NCBI GenBank assembly: GCA_964449325.1
Contig: CAYUYJ010000006.1
Location: forward strand, 1-64,000
Reading direction: 5' to 3'
Source: RGIG3002 sp964449325
Lineage (GTDB): Bacteria > Bacillota > Clostridia > Lachnospirales > Lachnospiraceae
DNA: 64,000 bases
Shown: in pieces, positions 8,532 through 16,737 of the stretch
Position numbering within the stretch: position 1 is the stretch's first letter
How the letters are laid out: the number at the start of each line of letters is the position of its first letter
Position numbers and translations under genes: made by a program
The notes under the pieces: generated by a model
Databases searched by the model: none
What the model was told of the DNA's origin: nothing
The model's input: only the letters and a program-made list of their open reading frames with translations

Positions 8532-8640
8532 AACTATCCTGCTAAAGTCTACCCAATTTATGAAGATTGAGTTATAATATACATATTGTCAGTTACGTTA
8601 AATCAATGGAAGCATAAGAGTCTGATTGGAGGAGATACTT

Positions 8641-9363
8641 GTGGAAATGGAGAAAGAATTAGAGCAGTTGAAAAAAATAATTGACGAGAGCGACAATATT
8701 GTATTTTTCGGCGGAGCAGGAGTTTCCACGGAAAGCGGAATACCGGATTTTAGAAGTGTGGATGGGCTATATAACCAAAAATACGATTATCCTCCGGAAA
8801 CAATTTTAAGTCATACCTTCTACCGGAATCATTGTGAGGAATTTTATCGGTTTTACAGAGATAAAATGCTGTTTACCGATGCGGAACCGAATATGGCACA
8901 CAAAAAACTTGCACAGTGGGAAGAAGAAGGAAAGCTGAAAGCGGTCATTACACAAAATATTGACGGACTGCACCAGAAAGCAGGAAGCAAAGAGGTATTG
9001 GAACTGCACGGAAGTGTCTTACGCAATTATTGTGAGAAATGCGGAAAATTCCATGATGTGAATTTTATCATAAACTCGAAGGGTGTTCCGAAATGTGAAT
9101 GCGGTGGGTTTGTGAAACCGGATGTGGTTTTGTATGAAGAAGGGTTGTCTCAGGAAACGTTGCAGAAATCCGTTTCTTATATCAGCAATGCGGATGTTCT
9201 GATTATCGGGGGGACCTCTCTTGCGGTATATCCGGCAGCCGGGCTGATTGATTATTACAGAGGAAACAAATTGGTTTTGATAAATAAAACACCGACACCC
9301 AGAGACAAGCAGGCAGACTTGGTTGTATATGGAAGTATCGGAGAAATATTTGGAGCGTTGTAA
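8641..9363 (+). CDS. NAD-dependent protein deacylase, Sir2 family
   Basis: This sirtuin of about 240 residues removes acyl groups from lysines while consuming NAD+. Visible motifs are GAGVSTESGIPDFRS (NAD binding), TQNIDGLHQKAG with the catalytic His in the following LELHGS, zinc cysteines in CEKCG and KCECGG, and GGTSLAVYPAAG. The last zinc pair is spaced CxC rather than CxxC. The start is GTG 8641, placed 6 bp after GGAGGAG; ATG 8647 is a close alternative. The stop overlaps the start of the DUF951 gene (TAATG), so the two are translationally coupled. Confidence 0.92.
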   Translation: MEMEKELEQLKKIIDESDNIVFFGGAGVSTESGIPDFRSVDGLYNQKYDYPPETILSHTFYRNHCEEFYRFYRDKMLFTDAEPNMAHKKLAQWEEEGKLKAVITQNIDGLHQKAGSKEVLELHGSVLRNYCEKCGKFHDVNFIINSKGVPKCECGGFVKPDVVLYEEGLSQETLQKSVSYISNADVLIIGGTSLAVYPAAGLIDYYRGNKLVLINKTPTPRDKQADLVVYGSIGEIFGAL

Positions 9364-9545
9364 TGGATATTAAAGTAGGAAATGTTGTCAGATTGAAAAA
9401 AAAGCATCCCTGCGGTAGCAGTGAGTGGGAAGTGCTTCGGATTGGAGCAGATTTCAGACTGAAATGCCTGGGGTGCGGACATCAGATTATGATAGCGCGT
9501 AAGCTGGTGGAAAAAAATGTGAAGGAAATTAAAGAAAAAGCTTAA
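9363..9545 (+). CDS. DUF951 domain protein
   Basis: This 60-residue protein matches DUF951: KVGNVVRLKKKHPCGSSEW, then RLKCLGCGHQIMI. Three cysteines (C-x-n, then CLGC) suggest a small zinc ribbon. The family is common in Firmicutes and has no established function; it is often found near ychF or DNA-binding genes. The start codon overlaps the sirtuin stop. Confidence 0.88.
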   Translation: MDIKVGNVVRLKKKHPCGSSEWEVLRIGADFRLKCLGCGHQIMIARKLVEKNVKEIKEKA

Positions 9546-9564
9546 CGAAGCAAAATAGTAATAG

Positions 9565-9604
9565 AAAAAGACCAATTGTTCGTAAAGAATGATTGGTCTT
9601 TTTG
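9565..9604. terminator. Bidirectional terminator
   Basis: AAAGACCAATTGTT pairs with AATGATTGGTCTTT around a short loop, with T and A tracts outside. It separates the sirtuin/DUF951 unit from the convergent XRE gene. Confidence 0.8.
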
Positions 9605-9637
9605 CAGTGCGCCTTGCGGCGCACGTTTCTAAGGAAA

Positions 9638-9937
9638 TTAGAGAACTTGATTGCGAAAACACTTTGCGGTAAGTTTGAGAGCCTGCTTCTGGCTGTCGGT
9701 GAGTCCTGAAAGGGATAAATGATCTTGTCCGGTTGCTTCGAAGCCGAGTAAATAGTCGGTTGAAACTTTATATATTGAAGCCAGTTTCATGAGGGCGTCT
9801 AAAGAGGGCTGTCTGCTCGCGTTTTCGTATAATCCGATAAGGCTTTCGGATACATTTAGTAATTCAGCAACTTGTTCCCTTGAGAGATTACAGTTGATAC
9901 GGGACATTTGTAAACGTTTATTTAATCCATTTATCAT
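9638..9937 (-). CDS. XRE family transcriptional regulator
   Basis: This 99-residue protein has a Cro/C1-type helix-turn-helix at about residues 5-62: LNKRLQMSRINCNLSREQVA, then LLNVSESLIGLYENASRQPS and YKVSTDYLLG. The remainder is a short tail with no effector domain. AAGGAG precedes the ATG. It is divergent from the acyltransferase pair, and a 17-bp inverted repeat lies between them, so it is a candidate repressor or activator of those genes and of itself. Confidence 0.88.
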   Translation of the reverse strand: MINGLNKRLQMSRINCNLSREQVAELLNVSESLIGLYENASRQPSLDALMKLASIYKVSTDYLLGFEATGQDHLSLSGLTDSQKQALKLTAKCFRNQVL

Positions 9938-9988
9938 TCATACTTCTCCTTTTTAATGGTTAGTATATTAAAGCTTTTGCTACGAGGG

Positions 9989-10043
9989 GTTGCGAAACGC
10001 TACTTAAAGTATTAAAATGTGACTAAAAGTAGTATTTCGCAAC
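9989..10043. promoter_or_regulatory. Inverted-repeat operator between XRE and MBOAT genes
   Basis: The arms GTTGCGAAACGCTACTT (9989-10005) and AAGTAGTATTTCGCAAC (10027-10043) match at 15 of 17 positions and are 21 bp apart, about two helical turns. The position in the divergent promoter region fits cooperative binding by the XRE dimer. As RNA it could also form a hairpin in the MBOAT leader. Confidence 0.55.
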
Positions 10044-10094
10044 AACAGAAAATAAAATGGAGAATTTGGAAGATACTTAGGAGAAAGATGATAT

Positions 10095-11558
10095 ATGCTT
10101 TTTAATTCATATGTTTTTATTTTGGGCTTCCTGCCAATTTGTATTTTGGGATATTTCGGGTTAAATTATTTTTCAAAGAGAAAATGGGGGCAGATATTTT
10201 TATTAGCCATGTCTGTATGGTTTTATGGATATTATAATGTACACTATCTTTTTCTTATTTGGGGAAGTATTTTTTATAATTTTGGCAGTTATTCATTGTT
10301 AGTAAAGTTAAAGAAAAAGGAACTGCGGAAAGTAGTTTTGCTTTTTTCAATAGCAGCTAATATAGGTGTTCTATTTTATTTCAAATACTATAATTTTTTT
10401 GTTTCAAATGTAAATTCTGTGTTTGGTATAAATTTCCCTATAAAAGAAATTGTTCTGCCTTTGGGAATCAGTTTCTTTACTTTTCAGCAGCTTTCGTTTG
10501 TTATAGATGCATATAGAAATGAAATATCAAAATGTAGTCTGCTAAATTATGCTTCCTTTGTTCTTTTTTTTCCACAATTAATTGCAGGACCGATAGTAAT
10601 GCATGATGAACTGCTTCCTCAATTTGAAGAAGAAAAAAGAAAACATTTTAATTGGGAAAATTTTTCAAAGGGAATATATATTTTTGCATTAGGGATGGCA
10701 AAAAAAGTTTTAATTGCGGATACATTTGGAAATGCAGTTAATTGGGGGTATGCCAATATTTCCGGTTTGAATACTACAAGTGCAATTATTGTGGTACTTT
10801 CCTACACTTTTCAGATTTACTTTGATTTTTCAGGATATTCGGATATGGCAATAGGAATCGGTAAAATGCTAAATATTGATTTACCGATGAATTTCAATTC
10901 CCCATACAAAGCATTGACAATTGATGAATTTTGGAACCGATGGCATATTACTTTGACAAGATTTCTTACAAAATATGTTTATATTCCTTTAGGAGGAAGC
11001 CGAAAAGGGAAAGGAAAGACATATTGCAATATATTAATTGTATTTTTTATTAGCGGTTTATGGCATGGTGCGGCGTGGACCTTTGTGATCTGGGGACTGT
11101 GTCACGGAGCGTTTATGGTGATAACAAGACGATTCCGCGCGCTATTTGCGAAAGTTCCGGTTTTTATAAATTGGATTATTTCATTTTCTTTTATTAACAT
11201 AACGTGGATTATTTTTAGAGCAGAAACGTTTACTGATGCAATAGAACTAATGAATCAAATATTACGCTTGGATTTTGGAAAAGTCAGTACGGAGATAACG
11301 GACTGCTTTAATTTGATAGAATTTTTGTCTGCTATGGGAATACTAAACCTTTATTCTCTTTTAGATAAATGTCCGCATTTGTTTTTAATAATTGCATTTA
11401 TTGTTGCAGGATATTTTGCATTTGTGTCTCCAAATGCGAATGAGAAAATGCAAAAGTTTACTCCGGGAGTTTATAAGATATTCTCGACCGCTGTATTGCT
11501 GGTATGGTGCATCTTTTCTTTTGCGGGAATGAGTACGTTTTTATATTTCAACTTTTAG
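10095..11558 (+). CDS. MBOAT O-acyltransferase (AlgI/DltB-like)
   Basis: This 487-residue integral membrane protein has about eleven hydrophobic segments. Family motifs are LPLGISFFTFQQLSFVIDAYR near residue 120, NRWHITLTRFLTKYVYIPLG near 280, and SGLWHGAAWTFVIWG with the putative catalytic His at 324. MBOAT proteins of this type move acetyl groups across the membrane for glycan O-acetylation. The next gene supplies a probable SGNH partner, as AlgJ/AlgX or DltD does elsewhere. AGGAGAAAG precedes the ATG. Codon use is strongly AT-rich compared with the flanking housekeeping genes. Confidence 0.92.
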   Translation: MLFNSYVFILGFLPICILGYFGLNYFSKRKWGQIFLLAMSVWFYGYYNVHYLFLIWGSIFYNFGSYSLLVKLKKKELRKVVLLFSIAANIGVLFYFKYYNFFVSNVNSVFGINFPIKEIVLPLGISFFTFQQLSFVIDAYRNEISKCSLLNYASFVLFFPQLIAGPIVMHDELLPQFEEEKRKHFNWENFSKGIYIFALGMAKKVLIADTFGNAVNWGYANISGLNTTSAIIVVLSYTFQIYFDFSGYSDMAIGIGKMLNIDLPMNFNSPYKALTIDEFWNRWHITLTRFLTKYVYIPLGGSRKGKGKTYCNILIVFFISGLWHGAAWTFVIWGLCHGAFMVITRRFRALFAKVPVFINWIISFSFINITWIIFRAETFTDAIELMNQILRLDFGKVSTEITDCFNLIEFLSAMGILNLYSLLDKCPHLFLIIAFIVAGYFAFVSPNANEKMQKFTPGVYKIFSTAVLLVWCIFSFAGMSTFLYFNF

Positions 11559-11573
11559 ATGAGGAGGATTCCA

Positions 11574-12641
11574 ATGAAGTCATATAAAAAATGGAGTATC
11601 GGTTGTTTACTGACAACTGTATTGATATTGATTATAGGCGGTGCAATAACGACAGTAATTGATCCTTTTTTTCATTATCATGCCCCGTTAAATTTTCTCG
11701 AATATCCGATCAATAATCAAAGGTATCAGAATGATGGCATTGCAAAAAATTTTAAATATGATGCTATAATTATAGGGACTTCTATGGTCGAAAATTTTAA
11801 GACTACGGAATTTGATGAGGTTTATAATGTACATTCTATTAAGGTACCTTATTCGGGAGCAAGTTATAAGGAAATAAATGATGCTCTTGAAAGAGCCATA
11901 AAAGCAAATCCTGAGCTTGGAACGGTTATAAGATGTCTGGATTATAATCGACTTATGGATGATAAAAATGCGTTGACACATGAACCTGATTCTTATCCCA
12001 ATTATTTATATGATGATTTTTTGTTGAATGACACAAATTATATTTTTAATAAGACTGTTTTATTCCGTGAAACATGGGAAGTGATAGCTTATACTAAACA
12101 GGGAGAAAAAACGCCTGGCTTTGACGAGTATTGTAGTTGGAGCGATGCTTCATCTTTTGGTAAGGAATTTTTGGATGCAAGCTATAAAAGACCGGAAAAG
12201 TCTAAAGAGATATTTGAAATGCAGGAGACAGATTATATAAAACTGCGGGAGAATATTACTCAAAATGTAATTAATCTTGCGCAAAAGAATCCACAAGTAA
12301 AATTTTATTATTTTTTTCCACCATATAGCATATATTATTGGGATTCCTTGTACCGTAAAGGAAATTTGGAAGCGCAGTTAAATGCAGAAAAAGAAGCGTT
12401 GGAATTGATACTGGAATGCGATAATGTTTATATATTTTCCTTTTTTGATGAGTTTGATTTAATTTGTAATTTGGATAATTATAAAGATTTTCTTCATTAT
12501 AGCGGAGAGATTAATTCCCAGATTTTAAAATGGATGAACAATGGTGAACATAGAATTACAAAGGAAAACTATAAAGAGTATTGTGACATAGTTTATGATT
12601 TTTATACTTCATACGATTATGATACTTTATTTGTTGAATAG
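11574..12641 (+). CDS. SGNH-like partner of the MBOAT acyltransferase
   Basis: This 355-residue protein has one N-terminal membrane segment (about residues 8-28) and an extracellular body. The GTSMVENF motif puts Ser70 in a GDSL-like nucleophile position. DFLHYSG near the C-terminus gives Asp305-x-x-His308, the usual SGNH Asp/His pair. This is the arrangement of DltD/AlgJ-type enzymes that finish acetyl transfer onto an exported polysaccharide. The start at 11574 follows GAGGAGG at 11561-11567; the earlier ATG at 11559 overlaps that site. Only 15 bp separate it from the MBOAT stop, so the two are co-transcribed. The acceptor glycan is unknown. Confidence 0.78.
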   Translation: MKSYKKWSIGCLLTTVLILIIGGAITTVIDPFFHYHAPLNFLEYPINNQRYQNDGIAKNFKYDAIIIGTSMVENFKTTEFDEVYNVHSIKVPYSGASYKEINDALERAIKANPELGTVIRCLDYNRLMDDKNALTHEPDSYPNYLYDDFLLNDTNYIFNKTVLFRETWEVIAYTKQGEKTPGFDEYCSWSDASSFGKEFLDASYKRPEKSKEIFEMQETDYIKLRENITQNVINLAQKNPQVKFYYFFPPYSIYYWDSLYRKGNLEAQLNAEKEALELILECDNVYIFSFFDEFDLICNLDNYKDFLHYSGEINSQILKWMNNGEHRITKENYKEYCDIVYDFYTSYDYDTLFVE

Positions 12642-12773
12642 GGAAACTGTTCAAAATTCTTGTGGGGTATGATTTATATGTATCGTGAAAAATAATTTTT
12701 ATACAATAGTGACAAAGCAAAGAAATCATGCTAAACTATTTCAAAAGCATTTAGTTCATTATCTAATATCAAT

Positions 12774-12912
12774 CTGCCTTTTGCGTATGCAGAAGGCAGT
12801 CTTGTCCGAAAGGACATTCTGACGAAATCATGCTTTTATTCCAAATATGAAATGAATACGGTAGGAGATTTTGTCGGAAGGATATCTCCTGTCAAAACAA
12901 AAAGGAGGTATC
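12774..12912 (+). other. Structured leader of the Rpn gene
   Basis: There are three consecutive hairpins: CTGCCTTTTGC/GCAGAAGGCAG (12774-12799), TGTCC-GAAA-GGACA with a GNRA tetraloop (about 12803-12816), and AGGAGAT/ATCTCCT (12863-12890). The 3' arm of the last, TCTCCT, can pair instead with the ribosome binding site AGGAGG (12903-12908), so two mutually exclusive folds are possible. The remainder of the 271-bp gap from 12642 shows no gene. Confidence 0.4.
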
Positions 12913-13920
12913 ATGGGAAAGAAAGATATTACACTAAAAGACTATCTGTCGGATGGCAGACGATATGCGGACTTGCTTAATGGCAGCATTTTTCAGGGCA
13001 GACAGGTTATTCGTGGGGAAATGCTTACAGATGCGAATACGGTACAGGCAAAATCTGAGGATAAAACCATTTTGGAAAGAACTAATGATATCGTTATGAA
13101 ACAGACGGCAGATGGGAAACTATTTGCAGTGTGGGTGGTTGCTAATCAGGAACATATTGATTACACTATGCCTGTCCGTGTGATGCTTCAGGAATCACTG
13201 GAGTATGACAGACAGTTGAAAGAAATCAGAAGGCAGAATAGAAGGAATGAGAAAATACAATCAAAAGAGGATAAAGTGTTTCAAAATGATGCAGAATTTT
13301 TATCGGGGATTCGCAGAAAAGATCGTCTGCAGCCGGTTGTAACGTTGGTGGTTTACTGGGGAAAAGAAAAATGGCAGGGGGCACAGAGCCTTCATGACAT
13401 TATAGATTTTGGGGAAGATGTTAATCTTGCCCAAAATATGAAATTGCTTGTTCCGAAATATCCACTGCACTTTCTGAATCTGACAGAGAGGAACAATTAT
13501 GACTGCTTCCAAACTGAGTTAAGGATATTGTTTGAACTCTATGCCAGAAGAAATAACAAACTGGAATTTTGGAATTATGTAAATAGACACGAAGAGTGTA
13601 AGCAGTTAGATAAGGAGACTTATCAGACACTTGGAGTTCTTACCAACTCAAAGCGTTTGCAAAACGGGATATACATAAGAGCAGGAAAACAACAGGAAAC
13701 GGAGGAAATAAATATGTGTCAGGCAATTGAAGAATTGATAGAAGATGGAAAAAAAGAAGGACAACGGTTAGGAAGACAAAGGATGCTGTACGAACTGGTG
13801 CGTGATGGAATGCTTTCAGCAGAAGCAGCAGCTCGGAAAGCCTCTATGACAAAACAGGATTTTCTGATGGGAATGAAGCGGGCTGGATTTTTTATACAAA
13901 AAAATAACGAAAAGGCTTGA
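12913..13920 (+). CDS. Rpn/PD-(D/E)XK nuclease family transposase-like protein
   Basis: This 335-residue protein belongs to the Rpn (recombination-promoting nuclease, Transposase_31-like) group that is abundant in Lachnospiraceae. I recognise the typical opening GKKDITLKDYLSDGRRYADL, the segment VQAKSEDKTILERTNDIV, and the central block with PVVTLVVYWGKEKWQGA followed by LHDII. The last carries the beta-strand and conserved acidic positions of a PD-(D/E)XK fold. The C-terminal helix with GQRLGRQRML is also usual. The start is ATG 12913 after AAAGGAGGT. No terminal repeats are visible, so it is not a complete insertion sequence. It closes the AT-rich block. Confidence 0.75.
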   Translation: MGKKDITLKDYLSDGRRYADLLNGSIFQGRQVIRGEMLTDANTVQAKSEDKTILERTNDIVMKQTADGKLFAVWVVANQEHIDYTMPVRVMLQESLEYDRQLKEIRRQNRRNEKIQSKEDKVFQNDAEFLSGIRRKDRLQPVVTLVVYWGKEKWQGAQSLHDIIDFGEDVNLAQNMKLLVPKYPLHFLNLTERNNYDCFQTELRILFELYARRNNKLEFWNYVNRHEECKQLDKETYQTLGVLTNSKRLQNGIYIRAGKQQETEEINMCQAIEELIEDGKKEGQRLGRQRMLYELVRDGMLSAEAAARKASMTKQDFLMGMKRAGFFIQKNNEKA

Positions 13921-13945
13921 AAATTAGGGAAAAGCGTGCTATCAT
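13917..13945 (+). promoter_or_regulatory. rpsF operon promoter
   Basis: TTGAAA (13917-13922) overlaps the Rpn stop codon. A 17-bp spacer separates it from TATCAT (13940-13945), so transcription would start near 13952. Confidence 0.5.
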
Positions 13946-13964
13946 ATAACTCCGTGATATAAAA

Positions 13965-14007
13965 TCCTTGCTCCCGATAAGACGGGGGCCAGAGACCAAA
14001 AGGAGGT
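13965..14007 (+). promoter_or_regulatory. Candidate rpsF leader (S6:S18 autoregulatory RNA)
   Basis: The stem GCTCCCG/CGGGGGC (13970-13976 with 13983-13989) has a six-base loop. An outer CCTT/AAGG pairing would include the ribosome binding site. Firmicute rpsF operons often carry a leader bound by S6:S18, and the location fits, but I cannot confirm the published consensus by eye. Confidence 0.35.
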
Positions 14008-14013
14008 AACAGC

Positions 14014-14304
14014 ATGAACAAATATGAATTAGCCGTTGTTGTTAGTGCAAAAATCGAAGATGATGAAAGAGCTGAAGTAATCAACAAAGTGAAAGCCCTT
14101 ATTGAAAGATTCGGCGGACAGATCACAAACGTTGATGAATGGGGTAAGAAGAGACTTGCTTATGACGTTCAGAAAATGAAAGAAGCTTTCTACTATTTCA
14201 TCCAATTCGATGCTGATTCCACGACTCCGGCAGAAATCGAGAGCCGTATCCGTATTATGGATAATGTAATCAGATATTTATGCGTAAAACAGAACGAGGC
14301 ATAA
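14014..14304 (+). CDS. rpsF: 30S ribosomal protein S6
   Basis: This 96-residue protein has the typical S6 sequence: N-terminal MNKYELAVVVSAKIEDDERA, ALIERFGGQITNVDEWGKKR, LAYDVQKMKEAFYYF, and the C-terminal strand ending VIRYLCVK. S6 binds S18 in the platform of the 30S subunit. AAAAGGAGGT precedes the ATG. It is first in the rpsF-ssb-rpsR operon, a conserved Firmicute order. Confidence 0.97.
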   Translation: MNKYELAVVVSAKIEDDERAEVINKVKALIERFGGQITNVDEWGKKRLAYDVQKMKEAFYYFIQFDADSTTPAEIESRIRIMDNVIRYLCVKQNEA

Positions 14305-14324
14305 TAGAAAGCGAGTAGAGTAGT

Positions 14325-14771
14325 ATGAATAAAGTAATTCTTATGGGCCGTTTAACAAGAGACCCGGAAGTGAGATACTCACAGGGTGAAAATGCAATGG
14401 CAATTGCCAGATATACACTTGCGGTTGACCGCAGAGGAAGCCGTAATAACAGTGGTGACCAACAGACCGCAGACTTCATCGGATGTGTTGCATTCGGTAA
14501 AGCAGGGGAATTTGCAGAGAAATATTTCCGCAAAGGAACTAAGATTGCGATTACAGGTCGTATCCAGACTGGTAGTTATACCAATAAGGATGGCGTAAAA
14601 GTATATACTACTGACGTAGTTGTAGAGGAACAGGAATTTGCGGAAAGCAAGAACAGTTCCGGTGCAGACGGAGGTTTTGGAGGCGGTATGAGCAGACCGG
14701 AGCCTTCGGGAGCAGGCGACGGCTTCATGAATATTCCGGACGGAATTGATGAGGAGTTGCCGTTTAACTAA
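14325..14771 (+). CDS. ssb: Single-stranded DNA-binding protein
   Basis: This 148-residue SSB has an OB fold over residues 1-105: MNKVILMGRLTRDPEVRYS, then DFIGCVAFGKAGEFAEKYFRKG and ITGRIQTGSYTNKDG. A glycine-rich linker follows, and the acidic tip EELPFN corresponds to the DDDIPF tail that recruits replication and repair partners. It lies between rpsF and rpsR as usual. The ribosome binding site (AAAGCGAG) is weak, so coupling with rpsF is likely. Confidence 0.96.
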   Translation: MNKVILMGRLTRDPEVRYSQGENAMAIARYTLAVDRRGSRNNSGDQQTADFIGCVAFGKAGEFAEKYFRKGTKIAITGRIQTGSYTNKDGVKVYTTDVVVEEQEFAESKNSSGADGGFGGGMSRPEPSGAGDGFMNIPDGIDEELPFN

Positions 14772-14799
14772 GATTGATTTTTAGATAGGAGGCATTATC

Positions 14800-15063
14800 A
14801 TGGCTTACAATAAAGCAGAGAAATCTGATTCTCCGATGAGAAAAAGAGGCGGAATCCGCAGAAGAAAAAAAGTTTGCGTATTCTGTGGAAAAGATAACGT
14901 AATTGATTACAAAGATACAAATAAGTTAAAAAGATATGTATCTGAAAGAGGAAAAATTCTTCCGAGAAGAATTACAGGCAACTGTGCAAAGCACCAGAGA
15001 GCACTTACTGTAGCAGTTAAACGTGCAAGACACATTGCTTTGATGCCTTATACATGTGATTAA
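14800..15063 (+). CDS. rpsR: 30S ribosomal protein S18
   Basis: This 87-residue S18 has GGIRRRKKVCVFCGKDN, DYKDTNKLKRYVSERGKILP, and a C-terminal RARHIALMPY. The CVFC pair with the later NCAKHQ gives the zinc-binding C+ form rather than the cysteine-free C- form. TAGGAGGC precedes the ATG. An intrinsic terminator follows immediately and ends the operon. Confidence 0.97.
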   Translation: MAYNKAEKSDSPMRKRGGIRRRKKVCVFCGKDNVIDYKDTNKLKRYVSERGKILPRRITGNCAKHQRALTVAVKRARHIALMPYTCD

Positions 15064-15069
15064 TAAAAA

Positions 15070-15102
15070 GAGCCGGTTATCCGTAAGGGTAGCCGGTTTT
15101 TT
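15070..15102 (+). terminator. rpsF-ssb-rpsR terminator
   Basis: CCGGTTATCC and GGGTAGCCGG form a 10-bp stem (two G-U pairs) around GTAA, followed by TTTTTT. A second AGCCGGTTTTTTGG copy follows. Confidence 0.85.
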
Positions 15103-15125
15103 AGCCGGTTTTTTGGTAAAATAAA

Positions 15126-15154
15126 TTGTAATATTGTGCAAATAATGCTATAAT
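15126..15154 (+). promoter_or_regulatory. Promoter of the chemotaxis receptor
   Basis: TTGTAA (15126-15131), a 17-bp spacer and perfect TATAAT (15149-15154). It is placed 45 bp before the start codon. Confidence 0.6.
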
Positions 15155-15198
15155 TTTCTTATTGACAGACATTTTACAAACGAGTAGGAGAGAAGGTT

Positions 15199-16566
15199 AT
15201 GGCAAAAGAGGTAAATGCACAGACAGATGTAAAGGAATGGAAAAAAACGATTGAAGGGGAAATCAAGCATCATGTAGTTGTGATTGTGGCAATTGCACTG
15301 GCGATTCTTACGGCATTATCTATGATTGTAAATTTTGTATGTACAAACTTGCTTTTAAATGAAGCAATAGGTGAAATGGGGCAGGAGTCAGCGGAGAAGT
15401 TGCAAAGTCATTTTATTGTATCGGTGGGAATTAGCGGATTGATTATTGCTGTCGGATGTGTTGTTTTGACAGTGGTAGCATCAGGGCTTGCGATTAAACT
15501 TGCAAAGGGGATTGGCACACCGGTCAAGTTATGTACGGAACGATTGCAATTACTGGCAGAAGGTGATTTGCATTCTCCGGTTCCGGAAATTAATCGTACA
15601 GATGAGAACGGATTGCTTGCAAAGGCAACGAATGATATCGTAGATACAACAAAAACAATTATAGAGGATATATATTATGTGATGGATGCCATGGGGGATG
15701 GTAATTTTGCAGTACGAACCAATGCAAGGGAAAGCTTTATAGGTGACTTTGGGGCTATTTTGAATGCAGAGAGAAAGATTGCACAGCGGCTTAGTGAAAC
15801 AGTGCTGGGTATTCAGGAGGCGGCACAACAGGTAACGTCCGGTTCTTCCCAGCTCTCCGATAGCGCACAGAATCTTGCGGAAGGAGCAACAGATCAGGCA
15901 AGCAGTGTGGAAGAACTTCTTGCCACAGTAACGGATGTTACGGATCGAGTAGTTAAGAGTTCACAAGAGGCTTCAAACGTAGGAAAAAATGCACAACAAA
16001 TGGGAGAAGAGGCAAAAGAAAGCACCGGTCAGATGGAGCGTATGAGGGAGGCAATGCAGAGAATCAGCGAGAAGTCTTCCCAGATTTCCGGTGTTATTCA
16101 GAGTATTGAGGAAATTGCAGACCAGACCAATCTTCTTGCACTAAATGCTTCCATAGAGGCAGCGAGAGCGGGAGAAAGCGGCAAAGGCTTTGCAGTAGTT
16201 GCCAATGAGATTGGAAATTTGGCAAAACAGTGTGGAGAAGCGGTTGAAAATACAAGAAAACTGATTGAAGATTCCTTAAGAGAAGTAGAAAGTGGCCATG
16301 AAATTGTAAATTCGACTGCAAAGAGTTTGGAGGATTTAATTAGCGGATTGAGCGTTATTGTGCAAGAAATCGAGCAGGTAAGTGAGGTATCAGCGCAACA
16401 GGCAGAAATGATTAAACAGATTAATGCGGGTATCGAGCAGATTTCTGATGTTGTGGAAGAAAATTCGGCATCTGCACAGGAATGTTCGGCGACCAGTGAG
16501 CAATTAAGTGCACAGGCGGTTACTATGAATGAGATGATGGAGAAGTTCCAGATAAGAAGAGACTAG
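15199..16566 (+). CDS. Methyl-accepting chemotaxis protein
   Basis: This 455-residue receptor has two membrane segments (about 27-49 and 75-97) separated by only about 25 residues, so there is almost no external sensor. A HAMP domain follows (about 98-155), then a long coiled coil. The signalling hairpin tip EIADQTNLLALNASIEAARA is complete and includes GESGKGFAVVANEI, the CheA/CheW contact region. The C-terminus has no CheR-docking pentapeptide. With such a short outer loop it may sense membrane or cytoplasmic signals. No other chemotaxis gene is in the window. GTAGGAGAG precedes the ATG. Confidence 0.93.
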   Translation: MAKEVNAQTDVKEWKKTIEGEIKHHVVVIVAIALAILTALSMIVNFVCTNLLLNEAIGEMGQESAEKLQSHFIVSVGISGLIIAVGCVVLTVVASGLAIKLAKGIGTPVKLCTERLQLLAEGDLHSPVPEINRTDENGLLAKATNDIVDTTKTIIEDIYYVMDAMGDGNFAVRTNARESFIGDFGAILNAERKIAQRLSETVLGIQEAAQQVTSGSSQLSDSAQNLAEGATDQASSVEELLATVTDVTDRVVKSSQEASNVGKNAQQMGEEAKESTGQMERMREAMQRISEKSSQISGVIQSIEEIADQTNLLALNASIEAARAGESGKGFAVVANEIGNLAKQCGEAVENTRKLIEDSLREVESGHEIVNSTAKSLEDLISGLSVIVQEIEQVSEVSAQQAEMIKQINAGIEQISDVVEENSASAQECSATSEQLSAQAVTMNEMMEKFQIRRD

Positions 16567-16581
16567 AAATAGTGTCATTAC

Positions 16582-16615
16582 GAGAGGGAAGAGTAGGAAT
16601 TACTCTTCTCTTTCT
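16582..16615 (+). terminator. Terminator after the chemotaxis receptor
   Basis: GAAGAGTA (16588-16595) and TACTCTTC (16601-16608) pair around GGAAT, followed by the T-rich TCTTTCT. The rest of the gap to 16737 shows no gene. Confidence 0.55.
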
Positions 16616-16737
16616 ACATTTTCCGTTTTAAAACAAGAAAACATCTCCGGATTCTACAAAAGAATTTTATAGCATATTGGCCGGAAAAATGATATACTGT
16701 TATTCGTATATGAATGATAATAGGGGAGGCGGCAGCC

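Noticed and set aside
8626..8640. TTG 8626 as the sirtuin start
   Set aside because: It overlaps the GGAGGAG ribosome binding site that correctly positions GTG 8641 or ATG 8647.
12913..13920. Complete insertion sequence around the Rpn gene
   Set aside because: No terminal inverted repeats or target duplications are visible. The leader contains local hairpins only, and the 3' end runs straight into the rpsF promoter.
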